This document shows positions 30,166-37,866 of a stretch of 37,897 nt of DNA, piece after piece. The position numbers and the translations under genes are program-made. Within the stretch, counting starts at the first letter, position 1, and each line of letters begins with the position of its first letter. The notes under the pieces are model-generated. The model was not told the origin of the DNA and ran no database searches. It saw only the letters and a list, made by a program, of their open reading frames with translations. The stretch is taken from the IMG/VR virus record IMGVR_UViG_3300014827_000009, positions 1 through 37,897 of that record. One strand, given 5' to 3'. The stretch comes from a virus.

Positions 30166-30197
30166 GACATGGGCTGTAATGCTTATGTCTTTCTTTG
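30165..30197 (+). terminator. intrinsic terminator after parMR
   Basis: AGACAT (30165-30170) pairs with ATGTCT (30185-30190), extended inward by GGC/GCT with G-U pairs around TGTAAT. TTCTTTG follows. Confidence 0.65.
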
Positions 30198-30204
30198 TTT
30201 ATAT

Positions 30205-30276
30205 TAGTATGTATAAAAGTGCATATTGTATGCCTATAAGTACATATATTTTGTTGAGTATGCATTTAAGTATGTT
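30205..30276 (+). repeat. AGTATGT-type repeats downstream of parR (possible parC)
   Basis: AGTATGTAT (30206), AGTGCATAT (30218), GTATGCCTA (30228), AGTACATAT (30239), AGTATGCAT (30257) and AGTATGTTT (30269). Most spacings are 10-12 bases, near one helical turn, as in ParR-bound centromeres. The last lies in ATTTAAGTATGTT, shared with the parM leader. Confidence 0.45.
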
Positions 30277-30376
30277 TATTTACCATAAAATACCTAAAGA
30301 GTAATAGGAATAATGGACAATCGTAGATTAATATAACTAGGTATACCCACAAACTAGTAAAGGAGTTGAAAACAAA

Positions 30377-30607
30377 TTGATAACTGATAAACTCAACAAA
30401 TCTGAGATCAAAGTTTTGGAAGTTTTGCAGAAACATTTTACCTGTGAAGAGTGCTCTACTAAGATATCAGTATTAGCTGAAATGACAGGACTGAGCTATT
30501 ACTCTGTGAGAAACATTATCAAATCGCTGTACATTGCAGATTTATGCACTAAGGGGAGACGAGATGGAAATGGTGAAACATATTATGTTACTGAAAGGAA
30601 GGTTTAA
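30377..30607 (+). CDS. winged-helix DNA-binding protein, 76 aa
   Basis: A TTG at 30377 follows AAAGGAG. LNKSEIKVLEVLQKHF, then KISVLAEMTGLSYYSVRNII and KSLYIADLCTKGRRDGNGET form a MarR-like winged helix-turn-helix (about residues 6-70). It is probably a small local regulator. A palindrome GGTATACC (about 30340-30347) lies just before its SD and could be an operator. Confidence 0.75.
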   Translation: MITDKLNKSEIKVLEVLQKHFTCEECSTKISVLAEMTGLSYYSVRNIIKSLYIADLCTKGRRDGNGETYYVTERKV

Positions 30608-30653
30608 TGGAATGAGAAAATTGGGCGAAATGTTAAGGAATGCTTCGTTAGAT

Positions 30654-30679
30654 AAAAAAATTCCCCTCAAGAGAGGGGA
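30654..30679 (-). terminator. minus-strand intrinsic terminator
   Basis: On minus, CCCCTC and GAGGGG pair around TCTT, followed by AATTTTTTT (seven T). It ends a short minus-strand transcript that would contain only the 25-aa peptide gene at 30761-30838. Confidence 0.7.
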
Positions 30680-30760
30680 TATGGCAAAAGGGTATAGTTA
30701 AGTTATTTAATATGATGAATCATATTTATGCACGTGTTCATCTATTTATGCCAGTACATT

Positions 30761-30838
30761 CTACTTACCAACCAAAGGTAAATAATGGAATGCTACCAAA
30801 CTAAGTCCGATCAATATTTTTATTACTGCTGGTGACAT
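30761..30838 (-). CDS. 25-aa hydrophobic peptide, candidate type I toxin
   Basis: On minus an ATG at 30838, preceded by GAAAGGAGTTG with an 11-base spacer, encodes MSPAVIKILIGLSLVAFHYL and ends PLVGK. It is one hydrophobic helix with a basic end. It has its own downstream terminator (30679-30654) and no other gene in the transcript. Small, isolated, membrane-spanning peptides of this kind beside plasmid partition genes are often type I toxins, but no antitoxin RNA could be assigned. It could also be a harmless membrane peptide. Confidence 0.5.
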   Translation of the reverse strand: MSPAVIKILIGLSLVAFHYLPLVGK

Positions 30839-30925
30839 AAGAATATCAACTCCTTTCAAATGAATCATGATAATAGTATTGCCTAAAATTAAATTATATA
30901 TACACATTAAAGGGAGGGTTTTAAA

Positions 30926-31393
30926 ATGATTGTAAGAATCAACGGTTCGGAATTAAACAAAACATGTATTCATCCCATGATGGATATTGATAGGGGAATT
31001 TTAGTTAATCAGTGGATTGATATGGGTAAGAAAGTAGAAAATGCATTTAAAAATTATTTATTACCATCATCTATTCTTTTTGGAGTTATTAATTTAGCTG
31101 ATCCAGTATTTGCTGCTGTTGCACATGTAGTACCATCTACTGCTAATCCAGTTGGCACATCAAATTTAATAGTTTCATTGTGGCCTATTATTACAATGAT
31201 TCAAGATTTAGCATTACCAATTGGAATTATAGTTTCTATATGGGGAATGGTAGAAATGATAATCGGTTCACCTGGGTGGAAACAAAAACTAAAATTTGCA
31301 GTTATAGGCTATGTCAGTATGTTTATTATACCCACATTTTTTGTAGCTATTCATAATGCATTTAGTGCAATTCCAATAATTATTCCGAAGTAG
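30926..31393 (+). CDS. membrane protein, pilin-like (TrbC/VirB2-type?), 155 aa
   Basis: An ATG at 30926 follows AGGGAGGG. After a soluble N-terminus, residues 45-70 form a hydrophobic stretch ending VFAAVAH (a possible signal-peptidase site). Two more membrane helices follow (about 80-112 and 118-145) joined by a short loop, GSPGWKQKLKF. The layout of cleavable leader plus two helices with a basic loop is that of TrbC/VirB2 pilins, but the sequence is not a clear member. It is first in an operon with an M23 peptidase and a coupling-type ATPase, which supports a transfer or secretion role. No sigma-A promoter is obvious upstream. Confidence 0.6.
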   Translation: MIVRINGSELNKTCIHPMMDIDRGILVNQWIDMGKKVENAFKNYLLPSSILFGVINLADPVFAAVAHVVPSTANPVGTSNLIVSLWPIITMIQDLALPIGIIVSIWGMVEMIIGSPGWKQKLKFAVIGYVSMFIIPTFFVAIHNAFSAIPIIIPK

Positions 31394-31406
31394 GGAGATA
31401 ATTATT

Positions 31407-32063
31407 ATGATAATAAAATTTTTACAATTTCCCGTAACGGCTAAATTTGGAGCGATTGACAGTATCCATAAAATTCCTCACTCTGGAGTAGACATTGGTG
31501 CTCCATTGGCTACTCCAGCCCAATCACTCACGAATGGAGTGGTTGATAGAATAATTAACGACAATATTATTGGCAATGGTATTGGAGTAAAGTTAGATAG
31601 TGGTAAGGAAATGGTTTATGGTCATCTATCAAAAATAAATATCACATATGGTCAAAATGTAAAAGTTGGTGATGTATTGGGATTAACTGGAAATACTGGC
31701 AGGTCTACAGGCCCCCATATCCATATTGGACTCATATCGAATGGGCAATATTTAGACCCAAGTAACTATTTGGCACAACCAACAACATCTAACCCTATGG
31801 GATTTTTCCAAAACACTTGGCATGTCTTAACAACTCCTGGAACTCAATTATTAGATGAAGCAAAGCAAAGCGTATTTAATAAGTTTCTAGTATTTTTGTC
31901 AGATTTATTCCATTGGGTAATCCAAAATAGCGACTATGCTTTATTACTTGCGATGTTGTTTGCATTATTGGCTATTTTCGGTTCTAAAAAGGCAGTAAAA
32001 GGAGTTTATTGGACATTCGCATTCTATATAATATTAAAATTCTTGGGGGTGGTAACATTATGA
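31407..32063 (+). CDS. membrane-anchored M23 (LytM) peptidase, 218 aa
   Basis: An ATG at 31407 follows TAGGGAGAT. Zinc ligands of the LytM fold are visible: H25 and D29 in HSGVDIG, H73 in YGHLS, and H104/H106 in TGPHIHIG. The peptidase is at the N-terminus with no signal peptide. The C-terminal 70 residues carry two or three membrane helices (LFHWVIQNSDYALLLAMLFA and beyond). It could open cell-wall cross-links for a transfer or injection machine. It overlaps the ATPase gene by four bases. Confidence 0.88.
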   Translation: MIIKFLQFPVTAKFGAIDSIHKIPHSGVDIGAPLATPAQSLTNGVVDRIINDNIIGNGIGVKLDSGKEMVYGHLSKINITYGQNVKVGDVLGLTGNTGRSTGPHIHIGLISNGQYLDPSNYLAQPTTSNPMGFFQNTWHVLTTPGTQLLDEAKQSVFNKFLVFLSDLFHWVIQNSDYALLLAMLFALLAIFGSKKAVKGVYWTFAFYIILKFLGVVTL

Positions 32064-34381
32064 TTTTCGCAGATAAAATTAAAATTATTAGACAGATAAA
32101 AATATTTGATATTATAGACCCAAAATATGTTAGATTTAAAATAATTCCTGATTCATCGGCTAGAAATTATAGAACAGAAGACTTTGTTAAAACAATTTCA
32201 GATCAGTTTAAACTTCCTATTGATAGAATTATAAGAAAAGCTATCTTCCCAAGAGGGTATAGAATTCAAGAGAGAGCATCTTTTGAGATAGATTTTAAAG
32301 AGGGAAGTGTTACGTTTTATATTAGCGTCCCTGAGACATTAGCCCCACTTATTTATAGAAGATTAGCTTCCATATGGGAAAAAACAACGATTGAAAAAGT
32401 TGAAAAAGCAGAAGAATTTGATCCCAATAAGACAACTGTATATGAATTAGTTTATAATAAACATGATTTATATTCCTTACACACTGATGCAAAAGACAAT
32501 CTTCCCCTTGTATCTCTAATAGAGGCAGGAAGATTAATAGGAGAAAATGAAAAAGCAAGAATGTTTTGCTATCTTGACCCAATTCACCAATTATCATGGC
32601 AATCTGAATTAGATGAAGCATGGGATAAATTAAGAAAAGGAAACGCTCCTAGAAAGTGGAATCAATCATTTAAAAATATTACTTTTACTATTGCACTAGG
32701 ACTGACTGAAATTATAAGAGAAATAATTACGGGATTAAGTGATATAGTTAGTGATGGTAGTGGTCAAAATATTTATGCTAAAAAACCTTCAGATCCAGAA
32801 GGACAAAAATATACAATTGAAAATTTATCTAGTGCCACAAAAGAAAAAAGAAATAAACCATCTATGAGAACTTATCTTTGGGTTGTTGCTGAATCAGATG
32901 AGCCTGTAAGAGGAAATACAATTGCAAAAACGATAGCTAGTAGTTTTCACGATATATCCTTAGACAATGAATTAGCTCCCTATCAACTAAAAGGTAAAAA
33001 AGCAAATGAAGTATTAAGAATTATGACTAATTATAAACCTCCTAAAATAAAAATAAATTATAATATCATGTCTTCGGCAGAGATATCTAAAATAGTTCAG
33101 ATTCCAGGGAGGGAACTTCAAGAAAAATATCCAGAAATAGAAAGAATTGAATTAGCCGAAGTTGAAGTAAGTAACAAATTCTTAGATGCATCAAAAGGAA
33201 TTGAATTAGGAGATGCAACATTTAAAGGGAAAACCATTAAAGTATATCAACCTGTAGATGATCCAGACGAGGCATGTTTGCCGAATGTTGGTATAGGTGG
33301 AATGGGGCAAGGTAAAACCAAAGGGTTGTGTGCTAACTGGTTAATAGGAGCATATTTAAAAGGGTATGGAGGATTAGCTATTGACCCTAATAAACGTGAA
33401 ATTGGAGATCAAATAGAATTTGCGGTCAAAGCTGGAGTTGTAAAAAGGGAAGATTTTATACGAATAGATTTGGGGCAACAAGCATTCTCATTAGATTGGT
33501 GTGAAACGCTACACGACTCCAGTACAAAGGCTAGGTTAGCTGGTACTGCAATTGATTTCTTTGGGGTAACAGACGACACTACAGGGCAAACTGAGAGATT
33601 TTTAAGAGCTGCTATAATCGGAATGACAACTGGAAAAGTTTCAGAAATTATTAAAATCTTTAATGATAAAATATATCTTAAAAAGGTTATTGAGGATATG
33701 GATGAAGGATTGAACAAAACAACATTAAGAGAATTTGAAACCATGAGTGATGGAATGAAGGGTAAAATATTATCTCCTATTTATAATAGATTGAATAAGA
33801 TACTTTCTGACCCACATTTAGCTAATTGTGTAGAATCCAATAATAGTTTAGATATGGTTCAATTAATGTCTCAAAAGAAAATTATAGTGATTGATATACC
33901 AAGTGATGATTTAGATAAATCAGCAATAGATGTTATTGCAAATCTACTTTGTTCTAAAATTGATATTGCTATGAGACTGAGAAAGAAAATAAATGGGCCA
34001 GAGGCAGAGTTTCCTTTCTACATTTTACTTGACGAACCCCATCAATTTCTTCGTTCGGCATCTATATGGGAATCGGCTGCTGTGGAGAGTCGTAAATGGA
34101 AAATTGGATATTTCTGGACATTTCATTATTGGGAACAGATTCCAACTAACTTACAAAAGGCAATTAGGAATGCACTGCCACATTATCATATTTATCCTAC
34201 AAGTAAATTAACTTGGCAAAGTTTAAGAGAAGAAATATATCCATTCACTCTAGAGGATGCTCTTAAGTTAAAACGGTGGCATGCAATTAACATAGTCAGA
34301 ACTGGTGGAGAAAATGAAAAACCATTTATAACTAAGATGCAATTACCACCTGAAAAGAGATTTAAGAAGGGCAAAATTTAA
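32060..34381 (+). CDS. HerA/VirD4/TraG-like ATPase, 773 aa
   Basis: The ATG at 32060 (ATGA overlap, SD GGGGGTGG) is preferred to the longer open frame. The N-terminal 390 residues are unique to this type and include a hydrophobic segment near 215-230. The ATPase core has Walker A GGMGQGKT at 413-420, FLRAAIIGMTTG, and Walker B PFYILLDEPHQFL with D658-E659. SRKWKIGYFWTFHYWEQIPT is a typical sensor/arginine-finger stretch of the HerA-FtsK-VirD4 superfamily. It would pump DNA or protein through a membrane channel. With the pilin-like and M23 genes it forms a minimal transfer-like operon. No relaxase is seen in the window. Confidence 0.8.
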   Translation: MIFADKIKIIRQIKIFDIIDPKYVRFKIIPDSSARNYRTEDFVKTISDQFKLPIDRIIRKAIFPRGYRIQERASFEIDFKEGSVTFYISVPETLAPLIYRRLASIWEKTTIEKVEKAEEFDPNKTTVYELVYNKHDLYSLHTDAKDNLPLVSLIEAGRLIGENEKARMFCYLDPIHQLSWQSELDEAWDKLRKGNAPRKWNQSFKNITFTIALGLTEIIREIITGLSDIVSDGSGQNIYAKKPSDPEGQKYTIENLSSATKEKRNKPSMRTYLWVVAESDEPVRGNTIAKTIASSFHDISLDNELAPYQLKGKKANEVLRIMTNYKPPKIKINYNIMSSAEISKIVQIPGRELQEKYPEIERIELAEVEVSNKFLDASKGIELGDATFKGKTIKVYQPVDDPDEACLPNVGIGGMGQGKTKGLCANWLIGAYLKGYGGLAIDPNKREIGDQIEFAVKAGVVKREDFIRIDLGQQAFSLDWCETLHDSSTKARLAGTAIDFFGVTDDTTGQTERFLRAAIIGMTTGKVSEIIKIFNDKIYLKKVIEDMDEGLNKTTLREFETMSDGMKGKILSPIYNRLNKILSDPHLANCVESNNSLDMVQLMSQKKIIVIDIPSDDLDKSAIDVIANLLCSKIDIAMRLRKKINGPEAEFPFYILLDEPHQFLRSASIWESAAVESRKWKIGYFWTFHYWEQIPTNLQKAIRNALPHYHIYPTSKLTWQSLREEIYPFTLEDALKLKRWHAINIVRTGGENEKPFITKMQLPPEKRFKKGKI

Positions 34382-34399
34382 TAAAATAAGCATATTCAT

Positions 34400-34428
34400 T
34401 TGATTATTGAATATAACTGTGCTAAAGT
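34400..34428 (+). promoter_or_regulatory. possible SigA-type promoter
   Basis: TTGATT (34400-34405), 17 bases, TAAAGT (34423-34428). It lies 44 bases before the DGQHR gene. The -10 is weak (four of six). Confidence 0.45.
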
Positions 34429-34472
34429 ATTAAAAAAGAACGTTTTATGCAAATTATAAGGAGGATTTTAAT

Positions 34473-35825
34473 ATGGGTAAAATAATTAATCTAAATGATG
34501 GAAGTGATGATGCCGATATGATCCAAAAAGAGATGGAGAACGACGAGATATTTGATAGAGGATCTAGAGATGGGAAGATTGAAGAACAAGAAATGAAACC
34601 CATGCAAAGTCTTAGTGAGAGGGTAAAGTTAGAGGATAATGATAGTGAAGAAAAAACTGAACAGCAATTAAAAAAAGAAACTAGAAAAAGATTAAAAATA
34701 CTCAATAATGCAGAAACATGGAACTTTAATGAAGTGGTTGAAATATTCAGAAATGGTGGATTTAAAAAATATCAAACAGTGGCAAGTGCAGAATTTTTAG
34801 GAAACCTGTACGACCAGAAAATAGCAATCTACCAAGGCGAATTGCAAAGAGGATATCGGTACAATAAAAAAGGAGACCAATTAGCTGTAAGGAGTAACAA
34901 GCAAATCAATTTGATCCTTGAGGCTATTTGCAAGGACTCTATGCATGGTGGTTTTATAACCCTTAATTTAAATAGTAGCGAAGAAAACCTTGCTAATTTT
35001 GATGAAGATGAACACACATTAACTGCACCAATTACACAAAAATTACAAATCCTAGATGGCCAACACAGATTGGCAGCGTTTTCAAAATTAATTCGTTTAT
35101 ATAAACGCAATCCTGAGTCAGTTCCTAACCCATCAGAATACTTCATCAGTGTAGCAATTGAAACACTTAATGATCAAGATTCAAAATCTTTGTTTTCTGA
35201 GTACGCAACAAAAAGTCTGAAAATAAATCGTAGCAGAGGAGAATTTTTAAATGTAACAGATAATGTTAATAAACTATGCAGATCCATAATGGACAAAAGT
35301 GACATGCAAGTTGAGGTAGTTAGCACATCAATAAAATCGTCTAGTCATTCAATCATTACTTTTGGCGTATTTTCAAAAATTATCAAGGACAACTATTCGC
35401 CTCAAACTAAAAAAGAAATAGAATCCCTAAGTAATTATCTCACATTATATTTCGATTGCATTATAGAAACATTTCCAGAATTCATGGCAAGTAAGGATTT
35501 AGAAAGGCGGTCAGAACTTCGGAAACAGTTTCTAACAATGGAGCCTTTGGCATGGTCGGGTTACGCAAAAATAAGCACACTTCTACAAGGTAAAAGTAGT
35601 GATGAAATGTTAAAGTTACTTGATAAATTCAATAGTAAAGTTGAGTACAAAGGGTGGAAGGGCAAATTCTTATCAAGAGAAAATCCTATCTTCTGGAAAA
35701 TTATGAGAGAAGGCAATAAAATCGTATCAACTAGTAGCAGTACAACTTGGATTAATAAGGTATTTACTGAGTTTATAATTGAAGGGAAAAGTTTAGAGGA
35801 AATTGGCAGAGAAGAAGTAAAGTAA
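34473..35825 (+). CDS. DGQHR-domain (DndB-like) protein, 450 aa
   Basis: An ATG at 34473 follows TAAGGAGG. Residues 1-75 are acidic and low-complexity. The core begins near 95, with the signature ILDGQHRLAAFSKLIRLY (D195-R199), the hallmark of the DGQHR/DndB family (ParB-like fold). It continues with QGELQRGYRYNKKGDQ and SLFSEYATKSLKINRSRGEF. In dnd phosphorothioate systems DndB is a regulator, but here no dndA, C, D or E gene is present. It ends at a bidirectional terminator. Function here unknown. Confidence 0.82.
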   Translation: MGKIINLNDGSDDADMIQKEMENDEIFDRGSRDGKIEEQEMKPMQSLSERVKLEDNDSEEKTEQQLKKETRKRLKILNNAETWNFNEVVEIFRNGGFKKYQTVASAEFLGNLYDQKIAIYQGELQRGYRYNKKGDQLAVRSNKQINLILEAICKDSMHGGFITLNLNSSEENLANFDEDEHTLTAPITQKLQILDGQHRLAAFSKLIRLYKRNPESVPNPSEYFISVAIETLNDQDSKSLFSEYATKSLKINRSRGEFLNVTDNVNKLCRSIMDKSDMQVEVVSTSIKSSSHSIITFGVFSKIIKDNYSPQTKKEIESLSNYLTLYFDCIIETFPEFMASKDLERRSELRKQFLTMEPLAWSGYAKISTLLQGKSSDEMLKLLDKFNSKVEYKGWKGKFLSRENPIFWKIMREGNKIVSTSSSTTWINKVFTEFIIEGKSLEEIGREEVK

Positions 35826-35835
35826 AAGGGATAAA

Positions 35836-35871
35836 AAAGACACTACAATCCAAAAGGAAGGTAGTGTCTTT
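35836..35871. terminator. bidirectional terminator between convergent genes
   Basis: AAAGACACTAC (35836-35846) and GTAGTGTCTTT (35861-35871) form a perfect 11-bp stem. On plus, AACTTATTTATTTTT follows. On minus, TTTTTTATCCC follows. It serves the DGQHR gene (plus) and the endonuclease-like gene (minus). Confidence 0.85.
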
Positions 35872-35874
35872 AAC

Positions 35875-37608
35875 TTATTTATTTTTCTCTAAATATTCTT
35901 TATAATACATCCAAACTAACTTTGTCCCATCTAACCCTTTACCAGAAGATTTTTGCACGTGCAAACAACATTGAACTATGCCACTCTTATTAATATTATG
36001 TTTATTAGATGCATCTAACGCACTATTAAAAATTTCATTTGTTGTTAAGCATATTACACTTTTTGTTAAATACTTACGTTCATATTTTGAATTAATCAAA
36101 ATGGTTTTCTCTTCTTCTGGTTTAATCACATAATCATCATAATACATCCATACTAGAGGTTCATTCGTAATAGGGTGCTTACCTGCTGATTTATGATTCC
36201 CTTTACAACATTGAGATATATTTGGTCTAATTGATTCACGACCACCTTCGGATGCTTTATATAAACTATCAAATATTTCACCAGTAGTTGTACATATTAC
36301 CTTTATACATATTTCTTCCTTGGTGTTATAATTACACCAACTCAATTTAGCACCTTTTTTGAGATAGTTCCTTATTGTGCATTTATCTAATTTTAGTTCC
36401 ACACCAATTTTGGATATATCCCTGATACCACTACTCCACATATCACAAGATATTTTTACTAAACTACTACATCCTGCTTCATGACATTTTAACCAATCTA
36501 TATCTTCTTCTTTAAAGTTCAACAAAGTTGGCAATTCACTATTCATAATATTTTCTCTAATAAACTCCATATCAGAATATCTACAATCTACTATTATATA
36601 GTGGCTAATTCCATTTTTATTAGCAACGGTTAATTTATTTCTATCGTTATCTTGTATATCTTTTAAACTTCCCCACTTACTTTTAGTTTCTTGATAATGC
36701 TGAATTCCTTGGATTTCAATAATCCCGTTTATATGATTTATATATAAATCATATCTATATTTTAAACACCATTCAAAAGTTCTTTTTGATAACTGGATCT
36801 CAAATACCTGATGTAATTGTTCCAATACGCTTGTAATGAATTTTTCTGGGTATGATACTCCGTCCGAGCATTTGTTACAACCAAGACCATGATTAATTAG
36901 ATTTGAAATTTTAATCATTTTTTCGTAGCCACAATCAGGACATTTTACTAACGCCATCTCACCAGCCCCAAAAGAATATTTATGTGCATCTTCTTTATTT
37001 ACAAAGAAATTTATTAAATGTGGGTGGGTTACAAATATTGTGTTACATCTATCGCAATCAAGGCTTCCCTTTTGACCACGTGTGAATGCATAGGTAGCTT
37101 TCTCTTCTGACCCATGTTCTGGATGATCTAGGCATTTAAACCAATACCCTTTTCTGTTCAACCCATGAGAAGCATAACTAATATCTTTAGGAGATACTTT
37201 ACTACCGCGCCTATCAATATTCAAATTATAATCCCAACGTAACATTACTATGTCTGCTTCTTCTTTAGTTAAATGATCATAGCACCAATCATAAAAAGAG
37301 TCCCAATGTTTAAATCCTGCATTAGCACACCTTTGACAATAATATTTATTATCTTCTTTGACCTGTGTTTTATAATCATACCATCTTATTCCTATTAATT
37401 GCTTGCCACAACTATCACATTCAATATCTACCTTTGCACTAGCTCTATCTTGCAAATCTTCTACTTTAACAGTAATCTTTGTTCCTTTTTTAACCAGCAT
37501 TTTCCTATTGTGTTCATTATAATATCTTTCTATTTTATATCCCTTATCTTCATACCACTTTATATTTTTACTAGAAAACCCTATCATAACTTCTTTAGTA
37601 ATTAACAT
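35875..37608 (-). CDS. zinc-ribbon/PD-(D/E)XK-like nuclease with NUMOD-type repeats, putative homing endonuclease, 577 aa
   Basis: ATG at 37608 with SD AGGAGTGA. From the N-terminus: zinc ribbons (IECDSCGKQL with YYCQRC; FKCLDH with LDCDRC; VKCPDCGYEK with GCNKCSDG) over about residues 60-248. A nuclease-like segment follows at about 250-375: YPEKFITSVLEQL, then YRYDLYI, GIIEIQGIQHYQ and HYIIVDCRYSD, resembling Vsr/EDxHD-type endonucleases. A helix-turn-helix stretch lies near 400-430. Two related C-terminal modules contain VICTTTGEIFDSLYKASEGG and VICLTTNEIFNSALDASNKH, both ending LVWMYY, like NUMOD DNA-binding repeats. It probably recognises a long DNA site and spreads itself. It has its own promoter and a structured leader. 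Confidence 0.78.
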   Translation of the reverse strand: MLITKEVMIGFSSKNIKWYEDKGYKIERYYNEHNRKMLVKKGTKITVKVEDLQDRASAKVDIECDSCGKQLIGIRWYDYKTQVKEDNKYYCQRCANAGFKHWDSFYDWCYDHLTKEEADIVMLRWDYNLNIDRRGSKVSPKDISYASHGLNRKGYWFKCLDHPEHGSEEKATYAFTRGQKGSLDCDRCNTIFVTHPHLINFFVNKEDAHKYSFGAGEMALVKCPDCGYEKMIKISNLINHGLGCNKCSDGVSYPEKFITSVLEQLHQVFEIQLSKRTFEWCLKYRYDLYINHINGIIEIQGIQHYQETKSKWGSLKDIQDNDRNKLTVANKNGISHYIIVDCRYSDMEFIRENIMNSELPTLLNFKEEDIDWLKCHEAGCSSLVKISCDMWSSGIRDISKIGVELKLDKCTIRNYLKKGAKLSWCNYNTKEEICIKVICTTTGEIFDSLYKASEGGRESIRPNISQCCKGNHKSAGKHPITNEPLVWMYYDDYVIKPEEEKTILINSKYERKYLTKSVICLTTNEIFNSALDASNKHNINKSGIVQCCLHVQKSSGKGLDGTKLVWMYYKEYLEKNK

Positions 37609-37649
37609 TATATATCACTCCTACCTTTAATTATGAGTCTGAATGGAAT

Positions 37650-37687
37650 AAAAGAACTTAAACTGTAAAGGTCAGTTAAGCTCTTTT
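37650..37687 (-). promoter_or_regulatory. leader hairpin with U-run upstream of the endonuclease-like gene
   Basis: AAAAGA, CTTAA, CTG (37650-37665) pair with CAG, TTAAG, TCTTTT (37673-37687), with one mismatch and one bulge. On minus it is followed by TTTTATTCC inside the leader, so it could be an attenuator. The loop CTTTAC on minus can also pair with GTAAAG near the mRNA 5' end. Confidence 0.5.
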
Positions 37688-37745
37688 GTTTTACCTCTAA
37701 CTAGGTTTCGAACCCTAATCAAAGAACCATATACTTTACATACTA

Positions 37746-37774
37746 ATTATATCACATTTATTACATTAAATCAA
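37746..37774 (-). promoter_or_regulatory. promoter of the endonuclease-like gene
   Basis: On minus: TTGATT (37774-37769), 17 bases, TATAAT (37751-37746), with an extended -10 (TGATATAAT). The predicted leader is about 130 bases. Confidence 0.7.
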
Positions 37775-37792
37775 GGAATGCATAAAAATAGT

Positions 37793-37866
37793 TATGTACG
37801 TATTACGGACACAACTGCCAAAAACACCCCTTATTCAACCTATATATGTGCGTATTACGGACATAA
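37793..37866 (+). repeat. direct repeats at the window edge
   Basis: TATGTACGTATTACGGACAC (37793-) and TATGTGCGTATTACGGACAT (37845-) are 22-base copies differing at two positions, 52 bases apart, sharing CGTATTACGGACA. They lie upstream of the minus-strand promoter at 37774. They may be operator or iteron-like sites. The set may continue beyond the window. Confidence 0.6.

Noticed and set aside
30612-30701. 29-codon plus-strand ORF beginning MRKLGEMLRNASLDKKIPLK
   Set aside because: It has a fair SD, but its second half is the stem and A-run of a minus-strand intrinsic terminator; there is no further support.
30870-30925. SigA promoter for the pilin-like gene
   Set aside because: TTGCCT and TATACA-like hexamers are present but only 10-14 bases apart; no acceptable spacing found.
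37690-37740. tRNA-like T-arm (GGGTTCGAAACC on minus) upstream of the endonuclease-like gene
   Set aside because: The T-stem pairs poorly, and no D-arm, anticodon arm, acceptor stem or CCA is found at the right distances.
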